Assembly (NCBI RefSeq): GCF_010586825.1
Contig: NZ_JAAAGB010000013.1
Coordinates: 27,224 to 91,223, forward strand
Source of the DNA: Draconibacterium mangrovi
Lineage (GTDB): Bacteria > Bacteroidota > Bacteroidia > Bacteroidales > Prolixibacteraceae
Length of the DNA: 64,000 nt
Direction: 5' to 3'
The notes under the pieces are model-generated. The model was not told the DNA's origin. It searched no databases and was given only the letters and a program-made list of their open reading frames with translations. The translations under genes and the position numbers were made by a program. Shown piece by piece: positions 7,822-18,493 of the stretch (positions within the stretch are counted from its first letter, which is position 1; each line of letters begins with the position of its first letter).

Positions 7822-9666
7822 TTATTTCTCTTCTGCCACAAACTCCAGATTATCTAAAGTTTTTGCCAAACGAACGAACTCGCTGCGATAACCTTCGGAA
7901 TCAGCTCCTTTTGCACTTTCTGCAAGGTTGATTACTGAATTTATGGTAGTATTTCCCATAAACTCAGATTTTCGCAATAACATACCGAACGAGGCAACGG
8001 CTGCCGAAAAACGAAAATCATCTGAAGTTTCGGTATTCAAACGATTCTGCACCGGTAATTCCAGCAATATGCTTTTGTGTTCGTCCGGTTTTTTGTAACG
8101 CAATTTTATCGTTAGCAATTCATCACTGTTTTCCCCCGTAACATTTTTGCTCGTTTGATATTTAAGCGGATCAACAGAAGGTACATCACCACCTGCTCCG
8201 GCCGGAATAATTTCGTACAGCGCAGTAACGGTATGCCCTGCGCCGATTTCGCCGGCATCTTTTTTATCATCGTTAAAATCTTCATCGTTAAGCAAACGAT
8301 TTTCGTAGCCCACCAAACGATAAGCCTTCACTTGTTTGGGATTAAACTCGAGTTGAAATTTCACGTCTTTGGCAATGGTAAATAAGGTACCACCAAATTC
8401 GCTGACAAAAACTTTTCGTGCCTCCTGAATATTGTCGATATAGGAGTAGTTTCCGTTTCCTTTATCGGCAATGGTTTCCATTTTATCGTCTTTAATATTG
8501 CCTGTACCAAAACCCAAAACAGAGATAAACACCCCATTATTGCGCTTCTGTTCCACCAAGCGCTCCATCTCGGAAGTGCTTGATACGCCCACGTTAAAAT
8601 CGCCGTCGGTAGCCAGAATAATACGATTGTTTCCACCTTCAATAAAATTCTCCTCTGCAATTTTATAGGCCAGTTTTATACCAGCCCCACCGGCTGTTGA
8701 ACCACCTGCATTCAATTTTTCGAGGGCATCCAAAATTTTTGTCTTTTTATTGCCGGGCGTAGACCCCAGCACTTTTCCGGCAGCACCGGCGTACACCACA
8801 ATCGCCACCCGGTCGTTGGGGCGAAGTTCGTTCACCAACATTTTAAAAGCACGTTTTAATAAGGGTAACTTATCCGGCGAATTCATTGAACCTGAAACAT
8901 CAAGCAAAAATACCAGGTTGGATGCCGGCAATTCAGTTTTGTCGAAACTTTTTCCTTTTAAACCAATATGCATCAGGTAATTTTCGTTGTTCCACGGGCA
9001 AGCTGCAATTTCAGTTGTTACACTAAACGGATGTTCGTTTAGTGGTTCCGGATACTCGTACGAAAAATAATTGATCATCTCTTCAATACGAACAGCATCA
9101 GTTGGTGGCAGCTCTCCTGCATTTAAATAGCGGCGAACATTGGAATACGAAGCATTATCAACATCAATTGAAAAAGTCGACAGCGGATTGACACTCACGT
9201 TTTTGAATCCGTTTTCATGAATGGCGGAATAATTTTCAGTATTCCAGTCAAAATTATCATTTACCACCATGTAAGAAGTACGGGCAGCCTTTGCCTTCGA
9301 AATTGAACCGGAAAGAAATCTCTTTTTTTGCGTACCGTAACCAATTACCACTACTTCTTCACAAGCAATCTGGTTGTTAGTCATCTTTACATTTACTGTA
9401 TCCTGTTTGCCGATTTGTACTTTCTCGGTTTCCATTCCAATAAAGGAAAACACCAGTCTTTTATCCTGAGGATTAACTCCGATGCTGTAATAGCCACTCA
9501 GATCGGTAATTGTTCCACGCGATGTGTTTTCTACCATTACGGTAACTCCCGGAAGCGGTGATCCGGTTTCGTCGCTAACTGTTCCGGAAATAATTCGTTG
9601 TTCTGTTGCCAATCCTATACCTGAAAATAATAGTAGAAAGGCCAGTGAGATAATAAATTGTTTCAT
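7822..9666 (-). CDS. Secreted vWA protein with CarboxypepD-regulatory/plug-motif domain
   Basis: From the ATG at 9666 the protein has a signal peptide (MKQFIISLAFLLLFSGIGLA), then a carboxypeptidase-regulatory-like beta domain (ISGTVSDETGSPLPGVTV) that ends in the SusC/RagA plug signature EEVVVIGYGTQKK. No TonB-dependent barrel follows. Instead come a YfbK-type N-terminal region (FSIDVDNASYSNVRRYL), a von Willebrand A domain with a MIDAS metal site (DVSGSMNS) and a C-terminal DUF3520-like region (SFGMLLRKSEF). YfbK/YfbK-like proteins are periplasmic or surface metal-dependent adhesion scaffolds. It is divergent from an ECF sigma/anti-sigma pair whose anti-sigma-like protein shares the same module, which suggests one regulatory unit. 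Confidence 0.87.
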   Translation of the reverse strand: MKQFIISLAFLLLFSGIGLATEQRIISGTVSDETGSPLPGVTVMVENTSRGTITDLSGYYSIGVNPQDKRLVFSFIGMETEKVQIGKQDTVNVKMTNNQIACEEVVVIGYGTQKKRFLSGSISKAKAARTSYMVVNDNFDWNTENYSAIHENGFKNVSVNPLSTFSIDVDNASYSNVRRYLNAGELPPTDAVRIEEMINYFSYEYPEPLNEHPFSVTTEIAACPWNNENYLMHIGLKGKSFDKTELPASNLVFLLDVSGSMNSPDKLPLLKRAFKMLVNELRPNDRVAIVVYAGAAGKVLGSTPGNKKTKILDALEKLNAGGSTAGGAGIKLAYKIAEENFIEGGNNRIILATDGDFNVGVSSTSEMERLVEQKRNNGVFISVLGFGTGNIKDDKMETIADKGNGNYSYIDNIQEARKVFVSEFGGTLFTIAKDVKFQLEFNPKQVKAYRLVGYENRLLNDEDFNDDKKDAGEIGAGHTVTALYEIIPAGAGGDVPSVDPLKYQTSKNVTGENSDELLTIKLRYKKPDEHKSILLELPVQNRLNTETSDDFRFSAAVASFGMLLRKSEFMGNTTINSVINLAESAKGADSEGYRSEFVRLAKTLDNLEFVAEEK

Positions 9667-9762
9667 AATCTGAAGTTTTAAAATTTTGATTTCACTAACA
9701 GGATGCAACAGCGTTTCTTATTCCATAAATAATTTTTAATAAAATTGAATTATCTTACTTTT

Positions 9763-9878
9763 AGGGGCTAATAAAGAAAATTCCCGAAGTTGACTATCCC
9801 GTGGCAGAGCTAATGGGTATTTCGCCAACTTCATTTCAGCTAAATAGCAGAGAATCGAATTTTCTTTATTTCACCCCT
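9763..9878. repeat. 101-bp inverted-repeat element with 14-bp perfect ends
   Basis: AATAAAGAAAATTC at 9770-9783 and its exact complement at 9857-9870 enclose a nested pair GAAGTTG/CAACTTC (9786-9792, 9826-9832). An outer AGGGG/CCCCT pair (9763-9767, 9874-9878) extends the stem after a small bulge. It lies in the 339-bp divergent region between the vWA gene and the sigma factor. It may be a MITE-like insertion or a structured leader of the sigma transcript. Confidence 0.6.
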
Positions 9879-9957
9879 CTGTCATCCGTCAGTTGACGGA
9901 TAACATCTCCCCTCAACGGGGGAGAAAAAGCGGAACCCCTTGGCAAAGCCAGGGGGA
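9879..9957. repeat. Three-hairpin GC-rich intergenic repeat
   Basis: Three hairpins follow one another: 9884-9901 (ATCCGTCA/TGACGGAT), 9907-9924 (CTCCCC/GGGGAG) and 9936-9956 (CCCCTTGGC/GCCAGGGGG). The same CTCCCCTC-loop-GAGGGGAG arm occurs near 19467 and in the element at 23264-23380, so this is one copy of a dispersed family. Its right end abuts the leader of the sigma factor gene, and weak in-frame starts inside it (TTG at 9940) are unlikely to be used. Confidence 0.6.
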
Positions 9958-10005
9958 ATTATTAGATTGAAAACCAGAATGCGGCTTACCCTATTTCAAA
10001 AAAAT

Positions 10006-10575
10006 ATGAAGAAACTGAGCGACGAAGAGTTGCTCGAACTGTTTCAGGAAAAACTTGAAACGGAATATCTGGGTGAGCTGTACACTCGTTATATGCATTT
10101 GGTTTACGGAGTGTGTTTGAAGTACTATAAAGATGTGGAACGGGCAAAAGATGCCGTAATCGAAATTTATGAAAAGCTGCAAACCGATCTTCCCAATCAG
10201 CAGGTAAAAAACTTTAAAAGTTGGCTATACGTAGTTACCAAAAACCATTGTTTAATGGAATTACGTAAAAACAAGTCGCGAAAAATTGTTTTAACCTCAA
10301 ACGACGAGGAGTTGTCGGTTTTTATGGAAAATGAAGCGGAATTGCATCCTTTTGACAGAGAAGATAACAGCGAGGAAACAGCAAAAGCGTTGGAAGATTG
10401 TATAGAGCGGTTGAAGGCAGAACAGAGGCAAAGTATCCGGTTGTTTTATTTTGAAAACAAAAGTTACCGTGAAATTGCCGACGAGTTAAAAGTCGAGATA
10501 AAAAAAATTAAGAGTTTGATTCAGAATGGTAAACGTAACCTGAAAATTTGTCTGGAAACAAAAAATGAGCAGTAA
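10006..10575 (+). CDS. ECF-type RNA polymerase sigma factor
   Basis: The protein has sigma region 2 (LGELYTRYMHLVYGVCLKYYKDVERAKDAV) and region 4 (QRQSIRLFYFENKSYREIADELKVEIKKIKS), about 190 residues in all, typical of ECF sigma factors. The ATG at 10006 (MKKLSDEELL) places region 2 at the usual distance; in-frame starts at 9979 (ATG) and 9940 (TTG) would add residues partly encoded by an intergenic repeat. It overlaps the next gene by 11 bases, the usual coupling for a sigma and its membrane anti-sigma. The regulon is unknown; the divergent vWA gene is a plausible target. Confidence 0.9.
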   Translation: MKKLSDEELLELFQEKLETEYLGELYTRYMHLVYGVCLKYYKDVERAKDAVIEIYEKLQTDLPNQQVKNFKSWLYVVTKNHCLMELRKNKSRKIVLTSNDEELSVFMENEAELHPFDREDNSEETAKALEDCIERLKAEQRQSIRLFYFENKSYREIADELKVEIKKIKSLIQNGKRNLKICLETKNEQ

Positions 10576-11881
10576 TAAAAATCATATTGATAAGGAACTA
10601 TTCAGGCGGTATCTGGCCAATGAAATGACAGATATCGAACGGAATGCTTTTGAAAAAGAGCTGCAAAAATATCCGTTTGAAGCAGAAGCTATGGATGGTT
10701 ATGAAAGCGTTTCTTCTTCGAAATTCGAGTACGATTTGAATGATCTGTCCAAAAAAATCGCCAATAAAAAACGAAATAGAAGTATACCCTATTTTGCCGC
10801 TGCTGCAACTATTCTGTTACTCATAACTTCGGGTATTATTTGGATGCAACTCAATCATGACCATCCAATTGATAAAGTAAGTGAGGTAAAAACGGAGAAG
10901 ATGGAAGAAGAGCATTCTGAACCAGAGGAAAAAATAGTGCCTCAAGACGAGCCAGAAGTTAATACTAAAGTTGAAGTTACGAAAGAAACAGAGGCAACAG
11001 CAGATTCAAGAATACAACAACCAGCAGAAGAGCAAAATATTGAAATAGAAGAGCCCCAAACAATAATTACCGAAGATGAAATTATAGTTGATGATCTTGC
11101 CGAAAATGAAGCCATTGCTGAAACTACACCGATACAAACAGCAGAAGAGGATTTGAAGCAAAACACAGAATTAAAACTTATTGAGAAACAAAAAGAAATT
11201 GAATTAGCACAAACTCAGCCCGCGCCTGTACTACTTTCAAAAAGTGCCACAACAAAAGACAATATCATCCGTGGACAGATTCTATCCGACAGCGACGGAC
11301 TGCCACTTCCGGGGGTATCCGTTGTTGAAAAGGGAACAAGCAATGGCACTATAACAGATATTGAAGGTAATTTCCAAATGCAACTTGAAAACGACAGCAA
11401 TCCTGTTGTTGCCAGTTTTATTGGAATGGAATCAGCAGAGTTTCATCCACAAAAAGATTCCGACAATATCATAAAGCTAACCGATGACGTGGTGGGGTTA
11501 AGCGAAGTTGTTGTGATTGGATATGGAACCCAGAAAAAAGAAAGTGTAACCGGCTCTACCACTATAATTAATGATGAGCCTTTAAACTCGGCTGCCACTC
11601 CGGTAGACGGAATAACTGAATACAAGGTTTATCTAAAAGAAAAGGCTGTTCTGCCGGCGGATTATGAAACGGATAAAGTGGTTGTAAAACTCCGCCTCTC
11701 CCTGGACAGTTCTGGAGAAATTCAGGATATTGTAAACCTGAATGATGCCGATGAAAAATTCTTTGAGTTGGCAAAAGAGATTGTACTTAACGGACCGAAA
11801 TGGACCCCGGCAATCAGGGATAACCGCAAGGTGGACTCAAAAGTAACATTACGAGTGGTTTTCAAAAAGTCCGACAATTAA
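10565..11881 (+). CDS. Anti-sigma-like membrane protein with plug-motif and TonB C-terminal-like domains
   Basis: This 438-residue protein appears to be a composite. Residues 1-75 form a cytoplasmic region (KELFRRYLANEMTDIERNAFE) resembling FecR or zinc-finger-less anti-sigma N-termini. A single transmembrane helix follows (YFAAAATILLLITSGIIW), then a long acidic linker rich in E, T and Q. Next come a carboxypeptidase-regulatory beta domain with GLPLPGVSV and the SusC-type signature SEVVVIGYGTQKK. The last 90 residues (GITEYKVYLKEKAVLP...SKVTLRVVF) look like a TonB C-terminal domain. Overlap with the sigma gene supports an anti-sigma role, while the periplasmic half could contact outer-membrane partners. 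It overlaps the convergent NTF2-like gene by 4 bases. Confidence 0.82.
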   Translation: MSSNKNHIDKELFRRYLANEMTDIERNAFEKELQKYPFEAEAMDGYESVSSSKFEYDLNDLSKKIANKKRNRSIPYFAAAATILLLITSGIIWMQLNHDHPIDKVSEVKTEKMEEEHSEPEEKIVPQDEPEVNTKVEVTKETEATADSRIQQPAEEQNIEIEEPQTIITEDEIIVDDLAENEAIAETTPIQTAEEDLKQNTELKLIEKQKEIELAQTQPAPVLLSKSATTKDNIIRGQILSDSDGLPLPGVSVVEKGTSNGTITDIEGNFQMQLENDSNPVVASFIGMESAEFHPQKDSDNIIKLTDDVVGLSEVVVIGYGTQKKESVTGSTTIINDEPLNSAATPVDGITEYKVYLKEKAVLPADYETDKVVVKLRLSLDSSGEIQDIVNLNDADEKFFELAKEIVLNGPKWTPAIRDNRKVDSKVTLRVVFKKSDN

Positions 11882-12327
11882 CTTTCACCGCTCGAATGAT
11901 CGCTGATAATCACCCACTCCCCATCAATCATTTGAATAACCAGTGTAAAATGGCCTGCCAAATCGCCAATTTCGCGGGTTAACTCAAAACGCCCGATTAG
12001 AAAAACCGTTTTGGTATCAATTTTACTGATATCTAGAATTTTGAATTCAAGGTGTCCCATTGCAGTTTTATCAGGGTATCCTTTTTTGTAGCTATCCAGC
12101 GTGGCCTGCCAACCGTATGTTGGTCCGCGCGAGCCCATAAAAACCAGCTTATCCGATTTCCAGTAGGTTTCCATAAACTTTTCAAGATTGCCCTCGTTCC
12201 ACGCTTCTGCCTGTTTATCAAGCAACGACAGAATATGCTGCTTTTCGCTTTTTGTGATTTTTTCCTGAGCAAATTCCGTAATAAAAAACAACGAAAGGAT
12301 TACGCTGATAAAAAAAGTCCGTGTCAT
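11878..12327 (-). CDS. Secreted NTF2/SnoaL-like (DUF4440-type) protein
   Basis: A signal peptide (MTRTFFISVILSLFFITEFAQ) precedes a single cone-shaped alpha+beta domain of about 125 residues with the pattern LLDKQAEAWNEGNLEKFMETYW and a C-terminal GEWVIISDHSS. This is typical of DUF4440/SnoaL-like proteins, which bind small ligands or act as isomerase or ketosteroid-type scaffolds. No active-site assignment is possible. It is convergent with the anti-sigma-like gene and overlaps its stop by 4 bases; no terminator is visible between them. Confidence 0.82.
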   Translation of the reverse strand: MTRTFFISVILSLFFITEFAQEKITKSEKQHILSLLDKQAEAWNEGNLEKFMETYWKSDKLVFMGSRGPTYGWQATLDSYKKGYPDKTAMGHLEFKILDISKIDTKTVFLIGRFELTREIGDLAGHFTLVIQMIDGEWVIISDHSSGES

Positions 12328-12398
12328 AAAAATGATTTATAGAATTGAGTGTTGAAAATAGTGTATTTTTAAAGCTCACATTCATCAAACAAATAAAA

Positions 12399-13511
12399 AT
12401 GTTACGAATCTTTTTGTTTTTCCTGCTGTTTCTGACTGTTTGTTCCGCGTTTTCGCAACGACTGCGCGATTACGATATCATACCCGGAGTTATGATTCCC
12501 GGTGCGTTAAATGCCATTACCGATGTGGAAGGCGTAAAAGTTGGCCATACAACAATTGTTGAAGGAGAAAATATTCGTACCGGTGTCACTGCCATTATCC
12601 CGCATCCCGGAGACATTTTTCAGGAGAAAGTACCTGCTGCCATTTATATCGGAAATGGTTTTGGCAAACTGGCCGGATACAGCCAGGTAGAAGAGTTGGG
12701 AAATATTGAAACTCCTATCGTATTAACCAACACATTGAGCGTTCCTACGGCCTGCAATGCTTTGATTACTTACACGTTGAATCGGAATAAAGATGTTCGT
12801 TCGGTAAATGCAGTGGTTGGCGAAACCAACGACGGCTGGTTAAACGATATCAGGGGCCGCCATGTAAAGGAGGACCACGTTTTGAGTGCTATTGAATCAG
12901 CCACAAACGGGCCGGTTGCAGAAGGAAATGTGGGTGCCGGAACGGGTACAATATGTTTTGGATTTAAGGGCGGAATCGGAACTTCATCGAGAGTTTTACC
13001 TGATAACCTGGGCGCTTATACCGTTGGTGTTTTGGTACAGACTAATTTTGGAGGTGTTTTAAAGATCGATGATTTTAATGCCGGCGAGGCTTTGGGAAAA
13101 TTCCCTTTTAGCGAATCGATACGCAACCAGGAAGATGGCTCTTGTATGATCGTGGTGGCGACTGACGCACCAATCGGTCCGCGCAACCTGAAACGCCTGG
13201 CAAAAAGAGCGATGTTGGGATTGGCAAAAACCGGTGGAATTGCATCGAACGGAAGCGGCGATTATGTTATTGCCTTTTCTACAGCCAAGGAAAACCGGAT
13301 TCCGTATAATTTCGAAAATCCTGTACTGGCGATACAAGAACTTCATAACGATAAAATGTCTCCTCTGTTTCTGGCTACCATTGAAGCTACCGAAGAAGCG
13401 ATTTTAAACTCACTGGTGGCTGCAAAAACGACAACGGGAAGAGATGGGCATAAAATTGAAGCCTTACCGATTGAAAAAATCGTTGAGCTTCGTAAAAATA
13501 CAGCGCGATAA
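12399..13511 (+). CDS. Secreted P1-family (DmpA/BapA-like) aminopeptidase
   Basis: From the ATG at 12399 there is a signal peptide (MLRIFLFFLLFLTVCSAFSQ), then the P1 signature NAITDVEGVKVGHTTI and the autoprocessing/nucleophile region FGFKGGIGTSSRV. P1 peptidases self-cleave within this segment to give an alpha/beta heterodimer whose new N-terminal Ser is the nucleophile; they hydrolyse N-terminal L- or D-residues or beta-amino acid peptides. The total of 371 residues fits the family. An in-frame TTG at 12345 would place 18 odd residues before the signal peptide, so I reject it. The substrate here is unknown. Confidence 0.9.
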   Translation: MLRIFLFFLLFLTVCSAFSQRLRDYDIIPGVMIPGALNAITDVEGVKVGHTTIVEGENIRTGVTAIIPHPGDIFQEKVPAAIYIGNGFGKLAGYSQVEELGNIETPIVLTNTLSVPTACNALITYTLNRNKDVRSVNAVVGETNDGWLNDIRGRHVKEDHVLSAIESATNGPVAEGNVGAGTGTICFGFKGGIGTSSRVLPDNLGAYTVGVLVQTNFGGVLKIDDFNAGEALGKFPFSESIRNQEDGSCMIVVATDAPIGPRNLKRLAKRAMLGLAKTGGIASNGSGDYVIAFSTAKENRIPYNFENPVLAIQELHNDKMSPLFLATIEATEEAILNSLVAAKTTTGRDGHKIEALPIEKIVELRKNTAR

Positions 13512-13607
13512 TGCGATTTTGAAATTAAACTTTCTTCTGGCATATACTTTGTAACTTTACGGATTCAAAGTAACAGACAAACAGTTAAAATCATTAAAAA
13601 TTAAGTC

Positions 13608-14333
13608 ATGAAGAAAATTATTTTATCACTGGCCATTATCGTTTTTGCATTCGGTTCATTTGCACAAAATAATCAAGGTGGAATTATTACTGTTGAAGGA
13701 AAATCATCAGTTAAGTTAGCTCCTGAAGATATATCGTTCACTGTAAATTTTAGTGTGAAAAGCGAAAACTACAAGGAATGTGCAGAAATGTCTGTTGAAA
13801 AAATGGACGAAATCAAGAAACTTTTTATAGAAAACGGAATTGACGAGGAGCTGATAAAAACAAACAGTTTTTCAATCCGCGAAGTACAAAAATACGATCC
13901 TGAACTGCGGCAGTCGGTATTTGAAGGCTATGAGGCAAACATTCCGGTGACCATTCGTACCAAAAAAGATTATGAAAAGAATGATAAAATCTTTGAATTG
14001 ATTAAAGATAATCTGCAGTCGAATTTCAATCTGAATTTTGCGCTTTCGGAAGAACAAATGGAAACGGTAAAAGAAAAACTCATTCAGCTGGCCGTAGAAG
14101 ATGCCAAACAGAAAGCAACCGTGATTGCTAAAAGCGCCGAAGTTAAATTAGGCAAAATCAAATCGATTCAATACGGAGAGCCCAGAATGGTTGGGCCATA
14201 CAATACAAACATGGAACTTATGCGCGCAGAATCGATGCCTGTCATGAGTGCAGCAAAAGCTGATATTACTTCAGTGCTTTCGCCCGACGAAATTGAAATG
14301 CGCACAAACATTGTTATTGCCTGGGAGATATAA
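13608..14333 (+). CDS. Periplasmic SIMPL-domain (DUF541) protein
   Basis: A signal peptide (MKKIILSLAIIVFAFGSFAQ) precedes a SIMPL domain beginning ITVEGKSSVKLAPEDISFTVNFSV and including AVEDAKQKATVIAKSAEVKLGKIKSI, the conserved core of the family. The family forms oligomeric beta-rich assemblies in the envelope; the biological role is poorly known. It is separated from the P1 peptidase by 96 bases and ends just before a strong bidirectional terminator, so it may have its own promoter. Confidence 0.88.
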   Translation: MKKIILSLAIIVFAFGSFAQNNQGGIITVEGKSSVKLAPEDISFTVNFSVKSENYKECAEMSVEKMDEIKKLFIENGIDEELIKTNSFSIREVQKYDPELRQSVFEGYEANIPVTIRTKKDYEKNDKIFELIKDNLQSNFNLNFALSEEQMETVKEKLIQLAVEDAKQKATVIAKSAEVKLGKIKSIQYGEPRMVGPYNTNMELMRAESMPVMSAAKADITSVLSPDEIEMRTNIVIAWEI

Positions 14334-14359
14334 GATTACAATTAGCAAAAAGACATAAA

Positions 14360-14393
14360 AAAGGCTGTCCAAAATAAGTATTGGACAGCCTTT
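14360..14393. terminator. Bidirectional terminator between SIMPL gene and katG
   Basis: Perfect 12-bp arms AAAGGCTGTCCA (14360-14371) and TGGACAGCCTTT (14382-14393) flank a 10-base loop, with A/T-rich flanks on both sides. It lies between convergent genes and can serve both. Confidence 0.85.
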
Positions 14394-14413
14394 ATATTTA
14401 TAAGAGCTATTGC

Positions 14414-16645
<2,232 letters not shown>

Positions 16646-16848
16646 CTAAAAAAATGATTAATTATTTAATTAACAAGCTTTTAAATACTAATTCTTAATG
16701 ACTAATAGATTTTACCTATGTAGTTTACAATTCAAGGAAGCATAAGCGCGATCACCTTTTTTAACTGATGATTAAATCTTCACTTATTAACGATTGAACT
16801 TTCATGCAGTGTTGAGGTTCTGTTACTTTTACCGCAAATTATAGAAAA

Positions 16849-17463
16849 ATGGCAATTACAGTTCATCCCGAGGCGAAAGCCTTGATTTTTGATTTAGACG
16901 GAACCTTGTCGAACTCGCTTCCGGTGCATTTGGAAACCTGGAAAATAGTGGCGAAAAAATATAATTTTGATTTTGACCCGAATATTATTCATGAAATGAC
17001 AGGTCGCCCGACCATTGAATTTGCCAAACGAATTGTTGAGCAATACAAAGTGGATGAACAGCCCGAAATACTTGTTCGCCTGAAACAACAAGCATTTTGG
17101 GACTCGGCGCATTTGCTTGAACCAATTGAAGAGGTGATTTCGATTGTAAAAAATTACCACGGGAAACTGCCCATGTCGGTAGGAACCGGTGCAAGCGGAA
17201 AAAGTGCCGAAGTGCAGTTAAAAGAACTGGGTATTCGCGAATATTTCGATTTTGTGGTTTCAGCCGACGATGTGCAGAAACACAAACCTCACCCTGAGAC
17301 CTTTGTAAAATGTGCGGAATTGATGGGTGTTGAACCACAACTTTGCCAGGTTTTCGAAGACGGAGATTTGGGAATTTCTGCTGCCAAAGAAGTTGGAATG
17401 TTTGTTACCGACGTGCGTGAACATATTGTTTATGGCGACTGGGCAATGACTGAAAACAAGTAA
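16849..17463 (+). CDS. HAD-superfamily phosphatase, beta-phosphoglucomutase-like
   Basis: Motif I is FDLDGTLSNS, the cap begins after it (ETWKIVAKKYNFDF), motif II is SVGTGAS, motif III is KHKPHPETF and motif IV is EDGDLGISAA. These mark a subclass IA HAD enzyme of the YqaB/beta-phosphoglucomutase group, about 204 residues. It should hydrolyse or isomerise a small sugar phosphate. The stop lies 10 bases before the AEC transporter start, so the two are co-transcribed; a link between them is not evident. Confidence 0.88.
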   Translation: MAITVHPEAKALIFDLDGTLSNSLPVHLETWKIVAKKYNFDFDPNIIHEMTGRPTIEFAKRIVEQYKVDEQPEILVRLKQQAFWDSAHLLEPIEEVISIVKNYHGKLPMSVGTGASGKSAEVQLKELGIREYFDFVVSADDVQKHKPHPETFVKCAELMGVEPQLCQVFEDGDLGISAAKEVGMFVTDVREHIVYGDWAMTENK

Positions 17464-17473
17464 AACGGGATTT

Positions 17474-18403
17474 ATGGCACATTTTCTACTGGCCCTGAAG
17501 ACTGTTGCGCCCCTGTTTCTCGTTATCTTTACCGGAACGCTTTTTTCGCGTACAAAAGCGGCTCACGGGCCGTGGGTTGATGTGCTGAACAAATACGCGC
17601 TGTGGATCGGATTCCCGGCACTGGTTGTTGCATCGCTGATGCACCTCGACCCGCAAGGCGAATCCTATACACAACTCATTCTTATTAATTCGGCTTATAT
17701 TGCGACGTGCATGTTACTGGCCTTCCCCATCGCGCGGATTTTTAAATTTTCAAAGCGTTTACGCAGTTCACTGTTCCTTATCCTATCATTTGGGAACGTG
17801 GCTTACCTCGGCATCCCGGTTCTTCGCAGCAGCTTTGGCGACGATATTTTGCCGGTAGCTGCCGTTTTATCTGCGGTATATGTTTTCTGGCTGCTTACGC
17901 TTGGTGTAATTCTTATCGAATCTACTGGAGAAGAATCAATTCGGCCGAAGAAATTAATGTTGAGTCTGGTCAAAAACCCATTGCTGATCTCCGTTTTTGT
18001 AGGTGTAGCTATCGTACTGTTTCAAATAAAAGTCCCGACGTTTATCGATAAAACCGTCAGCCTTTTTGCCGAATCGGTAACAGCTATCGTACTATTCTCT
18101 CTGGGGATATTCCTGGGGCAAAATAAAATTGGCGCTCCCCGCGAATGGATCCGGGTTTTCGGTTTTGTTATTGTTACCATGATCATTCTTCCTTTGCTGC
18201 TCCAATTTAGCATCCGAACTGCCGGTTTAAACGATCTTCAGTTTAAAGCCACTATTCTCGATTCGGCAATGCCACTAGGACTAACGCCGTATGCGCTGGC
18301 CGTTCAGTATAAACTGGAAACAAAACTAGTAGCACGAATTGTGGTGCTGGGCACACTGCTTTCGGTAATTATTATTCCGCTTTGGATAGCTTTCCTTGGA
18401 TAA
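17474..18403 (+). CDS. AEC-family permease (auxin efflux carrier type)
   Basis: The protein is a 309-residue polytopic membrane protein with about ten hydrophobic segments in two five-helix halves and a central cytoplasmic loop near residues 150-170 (GEESIRPKKLML). The first segment (TVAPLFLVIFTGTLFSR) and the late stretch LDSAMPLGLTPYALAVQY, with its unwound helix signature, fit the AEC family. Members export or import organic anions such as malate; the substrate cannot be inferred. It is the second gene of a two-gene unit with the HAD phosphatase. Confidence 0.85.
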   Translation: MAHFLLALKTVAPLFLVIFTGTLFSRTKAAHGPWVDVLNKYALWIGFPALVVASLMHLDPQGESYTQLILINSAYIATCMLLAFPIARIFKFSKRLRSSLFLILSFGNVAYLGIPVLRSSFGDDILPVAAVLSAVYVFWLLTLGVILIESTGEESIRPKKLMLSLVKNPLLISVFVGVAIVLFQIKVPTFIDKTVSLFAESVTAIVLFSLGIFLGQNKIGAPREWIRVFGFVIVTMIILPLLLQFSIRTAGLNDLQFKATILDSAMPLGLTPYALAVQYKLETKLVARIVVLGTLLSVIIIPLWIAFLG

Positions 18404-18415
18404 GAAATAATTTCT

Positions 18416-18488
18416 CGCAGATTTCGCTGATGCCACAGATTTCTTCCGGATTAAAATTTCTTATCTGCGTAAATCCGCGAAATCTGCG
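18416..18488. repeat. Intergenic inverted-repeat element, CGCAGAT family
   Basis: CGCAGATTTCGC at 18416-18427 and its exact complement at 18477-18488 bound a 73-bp element filling the gap between convergent genes. A diverged relative occurs at 51904-51983. It may also function as a terminator stem. Confidence 0.65.
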
Positions 18489-18493
18489 TGCAA

